A stretch of DNA of 64,000 nucleotides from Actinomyces massiliensis 4401292 (GTDB lineage Bacteria > Actinomycetota > Actinomycetes > Actinomycetales > Actinomycetaceae), in assembly GCF_000269805.1 (NCBI RefSeq), contig NZ_JH711481.1, forward strand, positions 206,194 through 270,193, written 5' to 3'. Position numbers and translations under genes: made by a program. The notes under the pieces were generated by a model, which worked only from the letters and a program-made list of their open reading frames with translations, made no database searches and was not told the origin of the DNA. Below are positions 42,693-52,216 of this stretch, piece by piece. Within the stretch, counting starts at the first letter, position 1, and every line of letters starts with the position of its first letter.

Positions 42693-44248
42693 GCGCGCCC
42701 TCCTGACAACCCTGACAACCCTGAGAGCCCTGACAGCCCTGAAAGCACAGCCAGGTCCTCGGCCTCGAGGCCGTCCGGCGCTGCGCCAGGACCACCTGGG
42801 CAACCCGAGCCGCCTGGGCCAACCGGGTCATATGGCTCATCCTCCCGCTCGGCGGCAGTCGCGGGGACCTGCCGGATCGGGATCGTCGGAAGATCAGCGG
42901 GACCTGAGGCGAGGTCAGCGCTCCGCGCCTCCCAGGACCCGCCGTGGGCGGGACAGGAGGCGGGCGGCCCGCCGCCGCGCAGTCCCGCGGCGACCTCCGA
43001 GCCGAGTACGAGGCCGAGAGCCTGAAGATACTCCTGCTCGTGTCCGGTCTCCCCGGCGGTGCGCGCGGCGACGGTGGGGTGGTGCAGGAGGCGGGCGGCC
43101 AGATGATGCAGTGCGCGCGCGGCCTCCTCGACGTCGACGCGTCCGTCCTTGGCGCGCAGGCGGGCGATCTCCTCCTCGACCACGGCCTCGACCCCGCTGC
43201 GCAGTCGCCGCACAACCGGGTCCATGCGGCGGCCGGCCCGCATCCTCCTGAAGCGCGCGACCTCCTGGTCGACCAGCTGTCGGGCGGCATCGATCTGGGA
43301 GGCCTCGACATCGGGTACCGCGCGCTGCACGGCGGGCAGGTCGATGAGCGCAACACCGGGCAGGGAGCCGACGGACAGTTCGACATCGCGACTCAGAGCG
43401 AGATCGAGCACGACCAGGGGGCGCCCGACGTGGGCGGCCCTGGCGCCCCGATGCCGGCGCATGGCCGTTGACACCAGCTGCCGAGTCAGAACGGGAGCGC
43501 CCAGTCCCCGACAGGTGATGACGAGATCCGCGAGCGCGAGTGAGCGCGGCAGCTCGTCCTCATCGACGGCGCGCACGCAGTGCCCGGCGGCGAACTCCCG
43601 GGCGCGCTCGGAGCGGGAGTAGACGCCGATCTCGCAGATCCCGCGGTTGCGCAGAGCGGTGACGGTCGCGCCGGCGTAGGCGCCCGTGCCGACGATGAGG
43701 GCGCGCACGCCCTCGGGCGGCGGCAGGCGGCGCGCAGCGAGGTCCAGGCCGACGGCCACGACGCTGCGTCCGGCGCCCGCCAGCGCAGTTGTGGCGGCGA
43801 CGCGCCTCGAGACGGTCGAGGCGTGCTCGACGGCGCGAGTGATGTCGCCGGTGACGGTGCCCTCTGCGGTCGCCAGGATCAGGGCGCGGCGGAGCTGCCC
43901 GGCGATCTCGCGCTCGCCGACGACCATCGACTCCAGTCCGGCAGCGATTGCGAAGAGCTCGCGGTAGGCGGCCCGCCCCGACCAGAGGCTCAGATCGATC
44001 GGAGCGCCGGTTCCCGAGCGCTCAGCGAAGAAGGAGCTCACGGCGTCGCGCAGGCTCTCGGCCGACCGGCCCTCGGGGGCGTCCAGGAGGATCGCCAGCC
44101 GATTGCAGGTGCCCAGGACGAGGACGCCGTCGAGTCCCCGGACGGTGCGGAGCAGGTCGGGGCCCAGATGCGCGGAGACGCCGCCCAGGCGGGAGACTGC
44201 CTCCAGGCCCTGGACGCGATGGTCTGCAGAAAGAAGATGAACGGTCAC
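42689..44248 (-). CDS. hemA: Glutamyl-tRNA reductase
   Basis: 519 aa. It reduces glutamyl-tRNA to glutamate-1-semialdehyde, the first committed step of haem synthesis. Catalytic Cys48 is in VLGTCNRLAI; ESMVVGEREIAGQLRRAL and the NADPH-binding VGTGAYAGATV are present, with a C-terminal dimerisation domain. The C-terminus is extended by ~90 low-complexity residues ending in repeated LSG triplets. It is the first gene of the minus-strand haem operon and divergent from hemE. Confidence 0.95.
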   Translation of the reverse strand: MTVHLLSADHRVQGLEAVSRLGGVSAHLGPDLLRTVRGLDGVLVLGTCNRLAILLDAPEGRSAESLRDAVSSFFAERSGTGAPIDLSLWSGRAAYRELFAIAAGLESMVVGEREIAGQLRRALILATAEGTVTGDITRAVEHASTVSRRVAATTALAGAGRSVVAVGLDLAARRLPPPEGVRALIVGTGAYAGATVTALRNRGICEIGVYSRSERAREFAAGHCVRAVDEDELPRSLALADLVITCRGLGAPVLTRQLVSTAMRRHRGARAAHVGRPLVVLDLALSRDVELSVGSLPGVALIDLPAVQRAVPDVEASQIDAARQLVDQEVARFRRMRAGRRMDPVVRRLRSGVEAVVEEEIARLRAKDGRVDVEEAARALHHLAARLLHHPTVAARTAGETGHEQEYLQALGLVLGSEVAAGLRGGGPPASCPAHGGSWEARSADLASGPADLPTIPIRQVPATAAEREDEPYDPVGPGGSGCPGGPGAAPDGLEAEDLAVLSGLSGLSGLSGLSGGRA

Positions 44249-44489
44249 AGTGGGCGCTAGTCAAGCATCCCTCGGCGACAGGATTCCAATGACGCTCGCG
44301 GCACGCGGAACCACATATCAAGACGATGCGTCAGAACTATTTTCGACATCCCGTCCAAGCGCCGTTCTCGTTGCAAATCCGGGTTCTACTGCCCCTCGCT
44401 CGAGTGTCGCGGAGGCCTCGAGGAAAAGACGTCGATTAACATCCGCGAACAATACAAGGTGTCACCTCGGATGCATTCAGGATGATTTC
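44249..44489. promoter_or_regulatory. Divergent promoter region hemA / hemE
   Basis: A 241-bp gap with noticeably lower GC than its flanks, as expected for back-to-back promoters. I see no haem- or iron-box consensus that I can support. Confidence 0.5.
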
Positions 44490-45803
44490 ATGATCGGTTC
44501 CTCACCAAATTCGGGCGAGAGCGGTTCCGCGGCGGATGCGGCGCCGCCCCTGCTCAAGGCACTCACGGGCGCGCGGCCCGCGCGCACCCCCGTGTGGTTC
44601 ATGCGCCAGGCGGGCCGGAGCCTGCCGGAGTACCGGGCTGCCCGGACGCACGCCGGCACGAGCATGCTCGACGCCTGCCTCGATCCCGACCTCGCCGCCG
44701 AGTTCACGCTTCAACCCGTGCGCCGGCACGGAGTGGACGCCGCCGTCTTCTTCTCCGACATCATGGTGCCGCTGCGGCTGGCCGGACTGAGCGTGCGAAT
44801 CGAGCCGGGCGTGGGCCCCGTCTTCGACGAGCCGGTGCGCACGCCCGACGACGTCGCCCGCTTGATCGCGCACCGCTACGCGGAGGACGCCATCGGGCAG
44901 GCGGGCGCAGGCGCCATCGAGACCGGAGTGCGCCTCGCCGTCGGCGAGCTCGGGACCCCCGGCGCCCCAGGCGGGCGCCCAGGGGTGGGCGAGCGCGCCC
45001 GAGCCGGACTGGCCGAGTCCCGCGGTCCGGCCTCGTGGACTCCCCTCATCGGCTTCGGCGGGGCGCCCTTCACCCTGGCGGCATACCTCGTGGAGGGACG
45101 TCCGAGCCGGGATCACCTGGCGGCGCGCACCCTCATGCACGCCGACCCTGCGGCCTGGGACGCCCTCATGACCTGGTGCGCCCGGGTGACCGGGGCCTTC
45201 ATCGCCACGCAGGTGCGCGCCGGGGCCAGCGCCGTCCAGCTCTTCGACTCCTGGGCCGGTTCGCTCTCGCCGGCGGACTACCGCGCCCGCGTCGCGCCCT
45301 ACTCATCGCTGGCGCTGGACATCGCCGGCCAGGCGGTCTCGCCCACTGTCGGCGGGCGCGTCCCGCTGCTGCACTTCGGCACGGGCACGGCCCGGATCCT
45401 GAGGGACATGCGGTCCGCGGGAGACGACGGCGGCTGCGCCGTCGGGATCGATGACCGCACGGATCTGGCGTGGGCCATCGACGAGCTGCGCGCCGACGAC
45501 GGGCGGCGGCGCGATGCTCAGCAGCACCAGCATCCGCACCGGCACCGGCACCGGTCGCCCGTCGTCGTCCAGGGCAATCTCGACCCGGCCCTCCTGGCCG
45601 CCCCCTGGGAGGTCCTGGCGCCGGCCGTGGATGCCTGCCTGGAGGCGGGAACCGCCGCGGACGGACATATCGTCAACCTCGGTCATGGCGTGCCGCCGGG
45701 CACGGACCCGGATGTGCTCACCCGCATCGTGGCCCGCGTGCACGGCTCGGAGGAGTGGGAGCGCACCGCACTCGCCGGCTGGGACGGCGCGGCGCACTCC
45801 TGA
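44490..45803 (+). CDS. hemE: Uroporphyrinogen decarboxylase
   Basis: 437 aa. It removes four carboxyl groups from uroporphyrinogen III to give coproporphyrinogen III. WFMRQAGRSLPEYRAAR and FSDIMVPL are the substrate-binding signatures, and IGFGGAPFTLAAYLVEG is also conserved. Compared with the ~350-aa family it has two insertions; one (about 343-355) is His-rich (HQHPHRHRHR). ATG at 44490 follows TCAGGATG. It is divergent from hemA. Confidence 0.94.
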   Translation: MIGSSPNSGESGSAADAAPPLLKALTGARPARTPVWFMRQAGRSLPEYRAARTHAGTSMLDACLDPDLAAEFTLQPVRRHGVDAAVFFSDIMVPLRLAGLSVRIEPGVGPVFDEPVRTPDDVARLIAHRYAEDAIGQAGAGAIETGVRLAVGELGTPGAPGGRPGVGERARAGLAESRGPASWTPLIGFGGAPFTLAAYLVEGRPSRDHLAARTLMHADPAAWDALMTWCARVTGAFIATQVRAGASAVQLFDSWAGSLSPADYRARVAPYSSLALDIAGQAVSPTVGGRVPLLHFGTGTARILRDMRSAGDDGGCAVGIDDRTDLAWAIDELRADDGRRRDAQQHQHPHRHRHRSPVVVQGNLDPALLAAPWEVLAPAVDACLEAGTAADGHIVNLGHGVPPGTDPDVLTRIVARVHGSEEWERTALAGWDGAAHS

Positions 45804-45906
45804 ACCGGCGATGGCCGGCCGGGATTTCCGGGACCTCCGGGATTTCCGGGACTCTCGCGACTCCCGCAGCCATCGCCAGAGCGTCGGCGGGATCGGGACG
45901 AAGCCA
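45804..45906. other. Short direct repeats between convergent genes
   Basis: GGGATTTCCGGGACCTCC and related copies run at about 45819-45852 between hemE and the minus-strand surface protein gene. No gene is visible. Confidence 0.4.
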
Positions 45907-48441
45907 TCATCTCCTGCTGCGACGATGGATGCACATGGCCATGCTGATGCCGCCGACGACGATCAGGGCTGCGGCCAGGGCCGCGTCAGGGGCGCTGATG
46001 CCCGTGCGCGCAAGCATGGCGGACCCGCCGGCAGCACTGCTCGAGGAGGGCACCGACACGACCACCGGAGAGACGACGGCGATCCCGGGGTCTGCGGAAT
46101 CGCCCAGCGCGCCGGAGGCATCATCGGGCGCAGCAACAACCGGGGCGGAGGAGGCGTCCGGAACAGTGCGATCGGCGGCGGGCACGGCACTGGGCGAACC
46201 GGCGGCGGGATCAGAAGGATCGGCGGGATCGGCGGAATCATCCGTGGGCGCGGAGGCGCCGTCGGCGACCTCGCTGACCCCGGCCTCATCCTCGTCCGGG
46301 AAGCCCGGGGAGGAGTCGCACTCGTCCCCGACGCCGTCGGCGTCCTCATCCGTCTGCCCCCAGTTGTTGATGTCGGGGCAATTGTCCGATTCCCTCGGGG
46401 TCTGATCGCCGTCATCGGTGACCATGATCGGGGAGGTCGCCATCGCGCTGAGCCCGTCGGACTGAGTCGCGCGCACCCCGACAACGCCCTCGAACTCGTC
46501 GGGGAAGGCATGCTCGACCGTGGGCGCGGTGGTGGTCTGGTCGTAGGCGCCGTCGCCGTCGAAGTCCCACTCGTAGGAGACGATCTGGCCGCTCGCGGCG
46601 TATGAGGCCGAAGCGTCGATGGTCAGCGAATCGCCGGCCTGGATGACGTAGTCCCCCTGGATCCAGGCGAAGGGCTTGGAGGTCTCCGCCGCCATGGCGC
46701 CGTCGATCAGCCCGGCCAGATCATCAGGGGAGCTCGAGTCCTCCACGCTCCCGCCGCTGGCGGAGGCCAGCGGTTCGAGGGCACTGGACGCGCCGGAGGC
46801 GTCGGGCGAGCCGGACGGGCCCGCAGTGCCGCCAGTGCCGCCGGCTCCTTCGGTGCCGGCGCCGATGGCGTAGATGCTGACCGAGTCCGCCTCGTAGGCG
46901 GCCCGGGCCACCGAGGCGGTGGTGTAACCGGTGACGGGCTCGGGGTCATCGGCCGGGGCGTCCCCGACGACGATCACCTCCTTCCTGGCCTCGGACCTCC
47001 AGTTCAGGCCCACCGCCTGCATGACGCCGGAGTAGGCCGGGGCACTCGAATCGCCGACGGCACCGGCATGACCGGCGTCGCCGCCCTCGAGGGCCATGGA
47101 CTCCAAGGAGTCCAGCCCGCTCTCGATGGCGGCCGGATCGGCGGTGAAGTCCACATCAGTGCGCGCCGATCGACCACCGGCATCATCGGGGGAACGCCCC
47201 CCGTACGAGACCAGCGCGAAGCGGTAGGAGGATGAGGACGCCGCGGCCTTATCCGCGATCGAGCGCATACTCGCGCGCACGGCGGCCACGTCGTCGGCCA
47301 TGGAGTCCGCGGCATTCACCGCGAAGACCAGGTCGAGACCCGCATTCGCGGGTGCGACCGGCTCGGCATTACCGGGCACGCCGACCTTCTCCTCGATCAG
47401 CTCGGCGATCTGCTCGTGACCGATCTTGTTGGGATGGTAGAACATATTGGGATCGAGGCTGAAACGCGATGTCGTTCTGCCGTCATTCCCCCGGACGCCC
47501 TCGGTCTCCATGAATTCGTTGATCCATCGGTAATCGTTCCTTCTAGCGGCCGAGGGATCGGGCTCGTGACCGGAGAAAGCGGTCGGCGTGGAATCGATGT
47601 AGGTGACCTTCAGGGTGCTGGAATGCACCGTATTCCACTCATCGACCAGTGCCGACTGAGTCTCCTTCGCCTTATCGCTCAGGCTCCGCACTCCAGTGCC
47701 GGCATCATATGAGCCGCTCGCATCGGCGAGAGAATACTCCTTGTCCATCGACAGATACGGGTAGCCCACCAGCACCACCTGCGCACCGTCGGGCAGCTTC
47801 GCGTCCAGTTTCTCCAGAATTGTCCTGGTCTGCGTTCTCACGCTCGGCACGGCCGTACCGCCCTCGACGGCCTCGCTCTCCATACGACTATCCGCATTCT
47901 CGACGACCTCCCGGCAACCCGAGGCGCTTCGGAATCCGAGCGAGAAGCAGCGTTTGACGATATCCCCGAAGCGCACGTCATTGCCGCCGATCGTCAGCAT
48001 CACCAGATCGGTGTCAACGGACATCTTGCCGATCTGCCCGTTCATGACGTCACTCGTCGTACTGCCACTGTGGGCAAGATTCGTCAGGGTCGTGTGCGCA
48101 CCGCGCGCATTGAGCCAGTCCACGTAGTGGTGCGCCCAATTATTGCGGCTGCGGTACGCCTTTCCCCCCGAATCGCCCGGATCCTCCCGCTCATAGTCAC
48201 CGGCACCATTGCCCGCCGAATAGGAATCACCGAGCAGAGTGATGTTCAGCGTCACGTTCTGCTCATCCTCCACGCCATTGTTCACGCCATTCTGCGCGGT
48301 ATCCTGTACAGCCGCCTCGACCGGCGCCGCGATTGATAGCGGCCCCAGGAGCGCGAGAAGCAATAGGACTGGGGTCAGCGCAGGAATCCGTGCAGAAATC
48401 CGTGCAGGTACAAGAGCACGAGATCGTTCTATCAGGTTCAT
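45907..48441 (-). CDS. Surface protein: GDSL hydrolase + vWA-like + PKD + LARTG anchor
   Basis: 844 aa. Signal peptide (about 1-43). SGNH/GDSL esterase domain (about 60-350): LLGDSYSAGNG, IGGNDV and the His of FYHPNKIGHEQI. vWA-like domain (about 360-560), where the MIDAS DxSxS is replaced by AVNAADSM. PKD-like domain (YEWDFDGDGAYD). One thrombospondin-type-3 calcium repeat (DNCPDINNWGQTDEDADGVG). A Ser/Ala/Asp stalk, then LARTG (810-814), a membrane segment and RRSRR. It is probably a wall-anchored esterase/adhesin. It interrupts the haem genes. Confidence 0.87.
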   Translation of the reverse strand: MNLIERSRALVPARISARIPALTPVLLLLALLGPLSIAAPVEAAVQDTAQNGVNNGVEDEQNVTLNITLLGDSYSAGNGAGDYEREDPGDSGGKAYRSRNNWAHHYVDWLNARGAHTTLTNLAHSGSTTSDVMNGQIGKMSVDTDLVMLTIGGNDVRFGDIVKRCFSLGFRSASGCREVVENADSRMESEAVEGGTAVPSVRTQTRTILEKLDAKLPDGAQVVLVGYPYLSMDKEYSLADASGSYDAGTGVRSLSDKAKETQSALVDEWNTVHSSTLKVTYIDSTPTAFSGHEPDPSAARRNDYRWINEFMETEGVRGNDGRTTSRFSLDPNMFYHPNKIGHEQIAELIEEKVGVPGNAEPVAPANAGLDLVFAVNAADSMADDVAAVRASMRSIADKAAASSSSYRFALVSYGGRSPDDAGGRSARTDVDFTADPAAIESGLDSLESMALEGGDAGHAGAVGDSSAPAYSGVMQAVGLNWRSEARKEVIVVGDAPADDPEPVTGYTTASVARAAYEADSVSIYAIGAGTEGAGGTGGTAGPSGSPDASGASSALEPLASASGGSVEDSSSPDDLAGLIDGAMAAETSKPFAWIQGDYVIQAGDSLTIDASASYAASGQIVSYEWDFDGDGAYDQTTTAPTVEHAFPDEFEGVVGVRATQSDGLSAMATSPIMVTDDGDQTPRESDNCPDINNWGQTDEDADGVGDECDSSPGFPDEDEAGVSEVADGASAPTDDSADPADPSDPAAGSPSAVPAADRTVPDASSAPVVAAPDDASGALGDSADPGIAVVSPVVVSVPSSSSAAGGSAMLARTGISAPDAALAAALIVVGGISMAMCIHRRSRR

Positions 48442-48510
48442 CAGGGATCTTTCGTAGGGAAGGTCGGAGGAGAAGAGCGATGAGTTACCAGCGCGGCTTT
48501 CGTGGCGGCC

Positions 48511-49227
48511 CTAATAGAAGAGCTCCACCTGGACAATGGTGGAGAGCGGATCCGTCGGAGGGGCCTGCGGGTACCGGGTAATCGACAGTCCCATCGCCGC
48601 CCCTTTCAGGGGGCCGGGGCGGCCGCCGATCCACATCGAGGGGAACGAAGGATCGGGATCGGCGGCCCATCCCTGCTCCTGCGCATAGGCGACCAGTCGG
48701 CCCATGAGATCCTCCGAGGTGGAGCCGTCCTCCTGGAAGCGGCGGGTCAGACGCATCCGTGACAAGGGCTCGATCGAGAACCAGCTGCTCGGCTCGGTCT
48801 CCTCGACCCCGAATGCCCGCAGCCCCAGCAGCGTGGTCGAGGACATCGGATCGGCCCTGAGTGCCCGCAGCTTGACCCTGTCCCTGGTGAAGTACCCCGC
48901 GGGTCCGTAGGCCCAGCAGTACAGGCCCCCGCCGGCGACAACCACGCCTCCGGCCAGCCATCCCAGCATGCACCGGCGCGACAGTCGCCCTCGCGCCGAT
49001 GACGCCAAAGGCGTCGATAGCACTGGCGGTGTCGACGAGGCCGACGATCTTGCCGGCCCTGACGTGCCCGCTGGCTCCAACACCTCTGCTGACGCTGCGT
49101 CTCCTGCGTCGGCTGAGTCCGCCGAGTCAGCTGTGTCTGCCGATGCGGCGGGTAGGGCCTCAGGCGCGCCGTCGGACAACGACACGGGGCCACGGGACGC
49201 AGCATTATCAGGAGCCAGGGAACTCAC
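48511..49227 (-). CDS. Membrane-anchored hypothetical protein
   Basis: 238 aa, not recognised. The first ~80 residues are a low-complexity Ala/Ser/Asp/Pro stretch, then a basic RGRLSRRCML segment and one membrane helix (about 86-108). The extracytoplasmic C-terminal ~125 residues contain SRMRLTRRFQEDGSTSEDLMG and WAADPDPSFPSMWIGG. A lipoprotein is unlikely. It lies between the surface protein gene and hemY. Confidence 0.7.
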   Translation of the reverse strand: MSSLAPDNAASRGPVSLSDGAPEALPAASADTADSADSADAGDAASAEVLEPAGTSGPARSSASSTPPVLSTPLASSARGRLSRRCMLGWLAGGVVVAGGGLYCWAYGPAGYFTRDRVKLRALRADPMSSTTLLGLRAFGVEETEPSSWFSIEPLSRMRLTRRFQEDGSTSEDLMGRLVAYAQEQGWAADPDPSFPSMWIGGRPGPLKGAAMGLSITRYPQAPPTDPLSTIVQVELFY

Positions 49228-49417
49228 AACTGAAAGCTAACGAATCAGCCGCATGACGTCAACGCTCGCGCCAGCGCCATTCGCAAGATCACCTGTACAG
49301 TTTTTCTACGACCTCCGGCTAAGGCGCACAGCACCTTCTGGTCTCCTACAATTGTTTCCCGCAATCGTCCCTGGCCTCATTCTCCGGCCTGTTCCATCGA
49401 CAGGACTGCACAGAACA

Positions 49418-51133
49418 ATGACGACTCCCCCCGACGGCGCCGCGGAGCGCCCCGGCAATTCGTCGAGATCGGTCCGCTTCCGCACCGAGATCGGTCTGAC
49501 GCGTCCTGAGCCATCCGACCGCTCGGACGCCGGAGAACCCGTCGAGCACTGGGACGCCCTCGTCGTCGGCGGTGGTATCGCCGGACTGACGGCCGCCTGG
49601 GAACTGGCCCGCGCAGGACTGCGACCCCTGCTCGTCGAGGCCCGCGGGTACACCGGGGGGCTCGTCGCGGCGGGCATGATCGCCGGAGTGCGGATGGACC
49701 TGGGGGCAGAGGGCTTCGCCATGCGGGGCGACGCGGTCATCTCGATGGCAGAAGCACTGGGCCTGGAGGTCATCGGCCCCCAGGGCGGCGGGGCGCATCT
49801 CTTCCTGCCTCCGCGCCCCGACGAGCCGGAGCCGCCCCCATCAGCCGACGACCCGGCCCACGGGTGGCGACTGCACCGATTCGTCCGCAACGCCGTCCTC
49901 GGAATCCCCGCCCACCCCCTGGCCGACGACGTCGTCGCCCTCATCGGCCCGGCCGCCGCCGAGCGGGCGGCTCGGGACGCCCACCTGGGCGACATCGGGA
50001 CGCGCCCCGGCGATCCGGCGGACCTGGCGTCCTTCGTACGGGCGCGGATGGGCGACGCCGTGCTCGACCGCCTCGTGGGTCCGATCGTCGCGGGCATCCA
50101 TTCCAGCGACCCGGCCGCACTCGCCGCGGACACGGTCATCCCGGGGCTGCGGGCGGCCACCGCCCGTCTGGGATCGCTGCAGGCGGCCGTCGCCGAGGCT
50201 CTGGAGCGACGGCGGGCCCGCGGGCGGAAGGCGGACGCGACGATCGCCGGCGGGCTCTCGCGCCTGACCGACGCCCTGCGCTCCGCCGTCGAGGACGCGG
50301 GAGGCCGCGTGCTCACGCGCACCGGTGCGCAATGGCTGCGGCCGGCCGCCGCCGGAACGGGCGGCGAATCCGCTGACGCGCCGGGCACCCGGCCCCTCTG
50401 GGATACGGCCATCGCCCCCACGCGCCGCGGCGCGACCCCCTCCGACGAACCGGTTCCCGCCGGTCCCGTCCGCATCGTGCGCACGCCCCGCGTGGTGCTG
50501 GCCTGCTCGGCGCCGGCCGCCCGACGACTGCTCGACGGCGCGGGATGCACCGGCGCCGGCCTGTTAATCCCGTCGATCCCATCAATCCCGGTCGGCGCCC
50601 CGATCGCCCGCTTCATGCTCGTGGCGCGGGTCCCGGACCTGGAGGGCGCACCGGTGGGCTCGGGCCTGCTGGTGGCCGAGGCGGAGTCCTGCCCGGTGCG
50701 GGCCAAGGCCCTGTCGCACCTGAGCGTGAAATGGCCGTGGATCGGAACGGAGCTGGCCGCCCGGCACGGCCCGGACGTCCACGCACTGCGCCTGTCCTAC
50801 GGGCGCCCCGGCGAATCGCGGCCCGATGTGGACCTGGATCGCGCATTGGCGGATATCCGGGTCCTCACCGGCAGGCGGATCGCCCCGGACGACGTCATCG
50901 ACTCCGCCCTGGTGCGCTGGGACGGCACGCTCCCGCCCGCCGCCCCCGACCACCGCGAGCGCGTGCAGCGCCTGCGCGCCCGACTCGAGGGGATCCCCGG
51001 CCTCGTGCTCACCGGAGCGTGGGTCGCCGGCACGGGGATCGCCGCCGTCGTCGAGGACGCCCGCCGACAGACCATTGCCATGACAGGTGCCGACGCAGGT
51101 AGCCTGCCGGTAGCCTCAGCGTCGATTCATTAA
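49418..51133 (+). CDS. hemY: Oxygen-dependent coproporphyrinogen/protoporphyrinogen III oxidase
   Basis: 571-aa FAD enzyme (CgoX in the coproporphyrin pathway). The FAD-binding motif is VVGGGIAGLTAAWELARAG, and TGGLVAAGMIAGVRMDLGAEGF is also typical. The C-terminal FAD motif includes VLTGAWVAGTGIAAVVEDA. ATG at 49418 is the last start codon before the FAD motif, which forces a ~48-residue N-terminal extension encoding SRSVRFRTEIGL, translated from two 22-bp repeat units. It is followed 12 bp later by hemC. Confidence 0.92.
   Translation: MTTPPDGAAERPGNSSRSVRFRTEIGLTRPEPSDRSDAGEPVEHWDALVVGGGIAGLTAAWELARAGLRPLLVEARGYTGGLVAAGMIAGVRMDLGAEGFAMRGDAVISMAEALGLEVIGPQGGGAHLFLPPRPDEPEPPPSADDPAHGWRLHRFVRNAVLGIPAHPLADDVVALIGPAAAERAARDAHLGDIGTRPGDPADLASFVRARMGDAVLDRLVGPIVAGIHSSDPAALAADTVIPGLRAATARLGSLQAAVAEALERRRARGRKADATIAGGLSRLTDALRSAVEDAGGRVLTRTGAQWLRPAAAGTGGESADAPGTRPLWDTAIAPTRRGATPSDEPVPAGPVRIVRTPRVVLACSAPAARRLLDGAGCTGAGLLIPSIPSIPVGAPIARFMLVARVPDLEGAPVGSGLLVAEAESCPVRAKALSHLSVKWPWIGTELAARHGPDVHALRLSYGRPGESRPDVDLDRALADIRVLTGRRIAPDDVIDSALVRWDGTLPPAAPDHRERVQRLRARLEGIPGLVLTGAWVAGTGIAAVVEDARRQTIAMTGADAGSLPVASASIH
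49464..49496 (+). repeat. 22-bp repeat, 2 units inside the hemY reading frame (forward)
   Basis: Units at 49464 and 49486. This is the only array that lies inside a coding sequence, in the N-terminal extension of HemY. Confidence 0.85.
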
Positions 51134-51145
51134 GAGGAGTGACTT

Positions 51146-52216
51146 GTGACAAAGCCCGCGACCAGGACCGCGACCCGGACCGTCAGACTCGGTACACGCG
51201 GCTCGGCGCTCGCCATCACCCAGTCAGGGCTCGTCGCCCACATGATCGCGCAGCGAGCGGCCGAACTCGGCCTCGACCTCGCCGTCAAGATCGTTGAGAT
51301 CCGCACCCTGGGCGACGCGGACCCGACCTCCTTGACGGAGCTCGGCGGCATTGGGGCATTCGCGGCGGCGCTGCGCGAGGCGCTGCTCGACGGCGACTGC
51401 GACCTGGCGGTTCATTCCCTGAAAGACCTGCCCACGACTCCGGTGCCCGGGCTGCGCATCGCCGCGGTGCCGCCGCGGGAGGACCCTCGCGACGCCCTGT
51501 GCACCGTGGGCGGCGCCGACGGCCGCCGTCTGGCGCAGCTGGCACCCGGAGCACGCATCGGAACGGGTTCTCCGCGGCGCGCCGCACAACTGCTGGCCGC
51601 GCGCCCCGACCTGCAGATCGTGCCCATGCGGGGCAATGTGCCCACCCGCCTGTCGCGGGTCCTCGGCAAGGGCGTGCGGGAGGACGGTCCCATGGGCGCG
51701 GCGCGCGAACCGGATCTCGACGGCGTCGTCCTGGCCCTGGCCGGCCTGCAGCGCCTCGAACTGGGCGGTCACGTCAGCGAGATCCTGCCCGCCGGCACCG
51801 ATGGAGAGGACCCGGTCATGGTGCCGGCCGCGGGACAAGGGGCGCTCGCCGTGGAAACACGCGAGGGACTGGAGCGGGAGGACCCCGAACTGGCACAGGT
51901 TCTGACCCACCTCGACAGCCCTGACACCCGGGCGGCCGTGACCGCTGAGCGCGCCGTGCTGGCCGAACTCGATGCGGGCTGCGCCGCCCCGGTGGGGGCC
52001 ATGGCGATGCCGGCCGTGGCGGGCGGCGACACCCTGCGCCTGCAGGCGGTCGTGGCCTCGCTCGACGGCCGCACCGTGCTGCGCGAGTCGGCGACGGCGC
52101 ACCTGGATGAGGCCGACGTGCTGGGAGCGCACGTCGCGCAGGCCCTGCTCGCTGCGGGCGCGGACACGATCACCGACCTGCACGCCGGCCTTCCGACGAG
52201 AAGAGGTCGGCCGTGA
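51146..52216 (+). CDS. hemC: Hydroxymethylbilane synthase
   Basis: 356 aa. It polymerises four porphobilinogen units. [15 protein letters not shown], the HSLKDLPT motif and [11 protein letters not shown] are conserved. Cys279 in [11 protein letters not shown] holds the dipyrromethane cofactor. GTG at 51146 follows AAGAGGAG. It overlaps hemD by 4 bp. Confidence 0.96.
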   Translation: MTKPATRTATRTVRLGTRGSALAITQSGLVAHMIAQRAAELGLDLAVKIVEIRTLGDADPTSLTELGGIGAFAAALREALLDGDCDLAVHSLKDLPTTPVPGLRIAAVPPREDPRDALCTVGGADGRRLAQLAPGARIGTGSPRRAAQLLAARPDLQIVPMRGNVPTRLSRVLGKGVREDGPMGAAREPDLDGVVLALAGLQRLELGGHVSEILPAGTDGEDPVMVPAAGQGALAVETREGLEREDPELAQVLTHLDSPDTRAAVTAERAVLAELDAGCAAPVGAMAMPAVAGGDTLRLQAVVASLDGRTVLRESATAHLDEADVLGAHVAQALLAAGADTITDLHAGLPTRRGRP

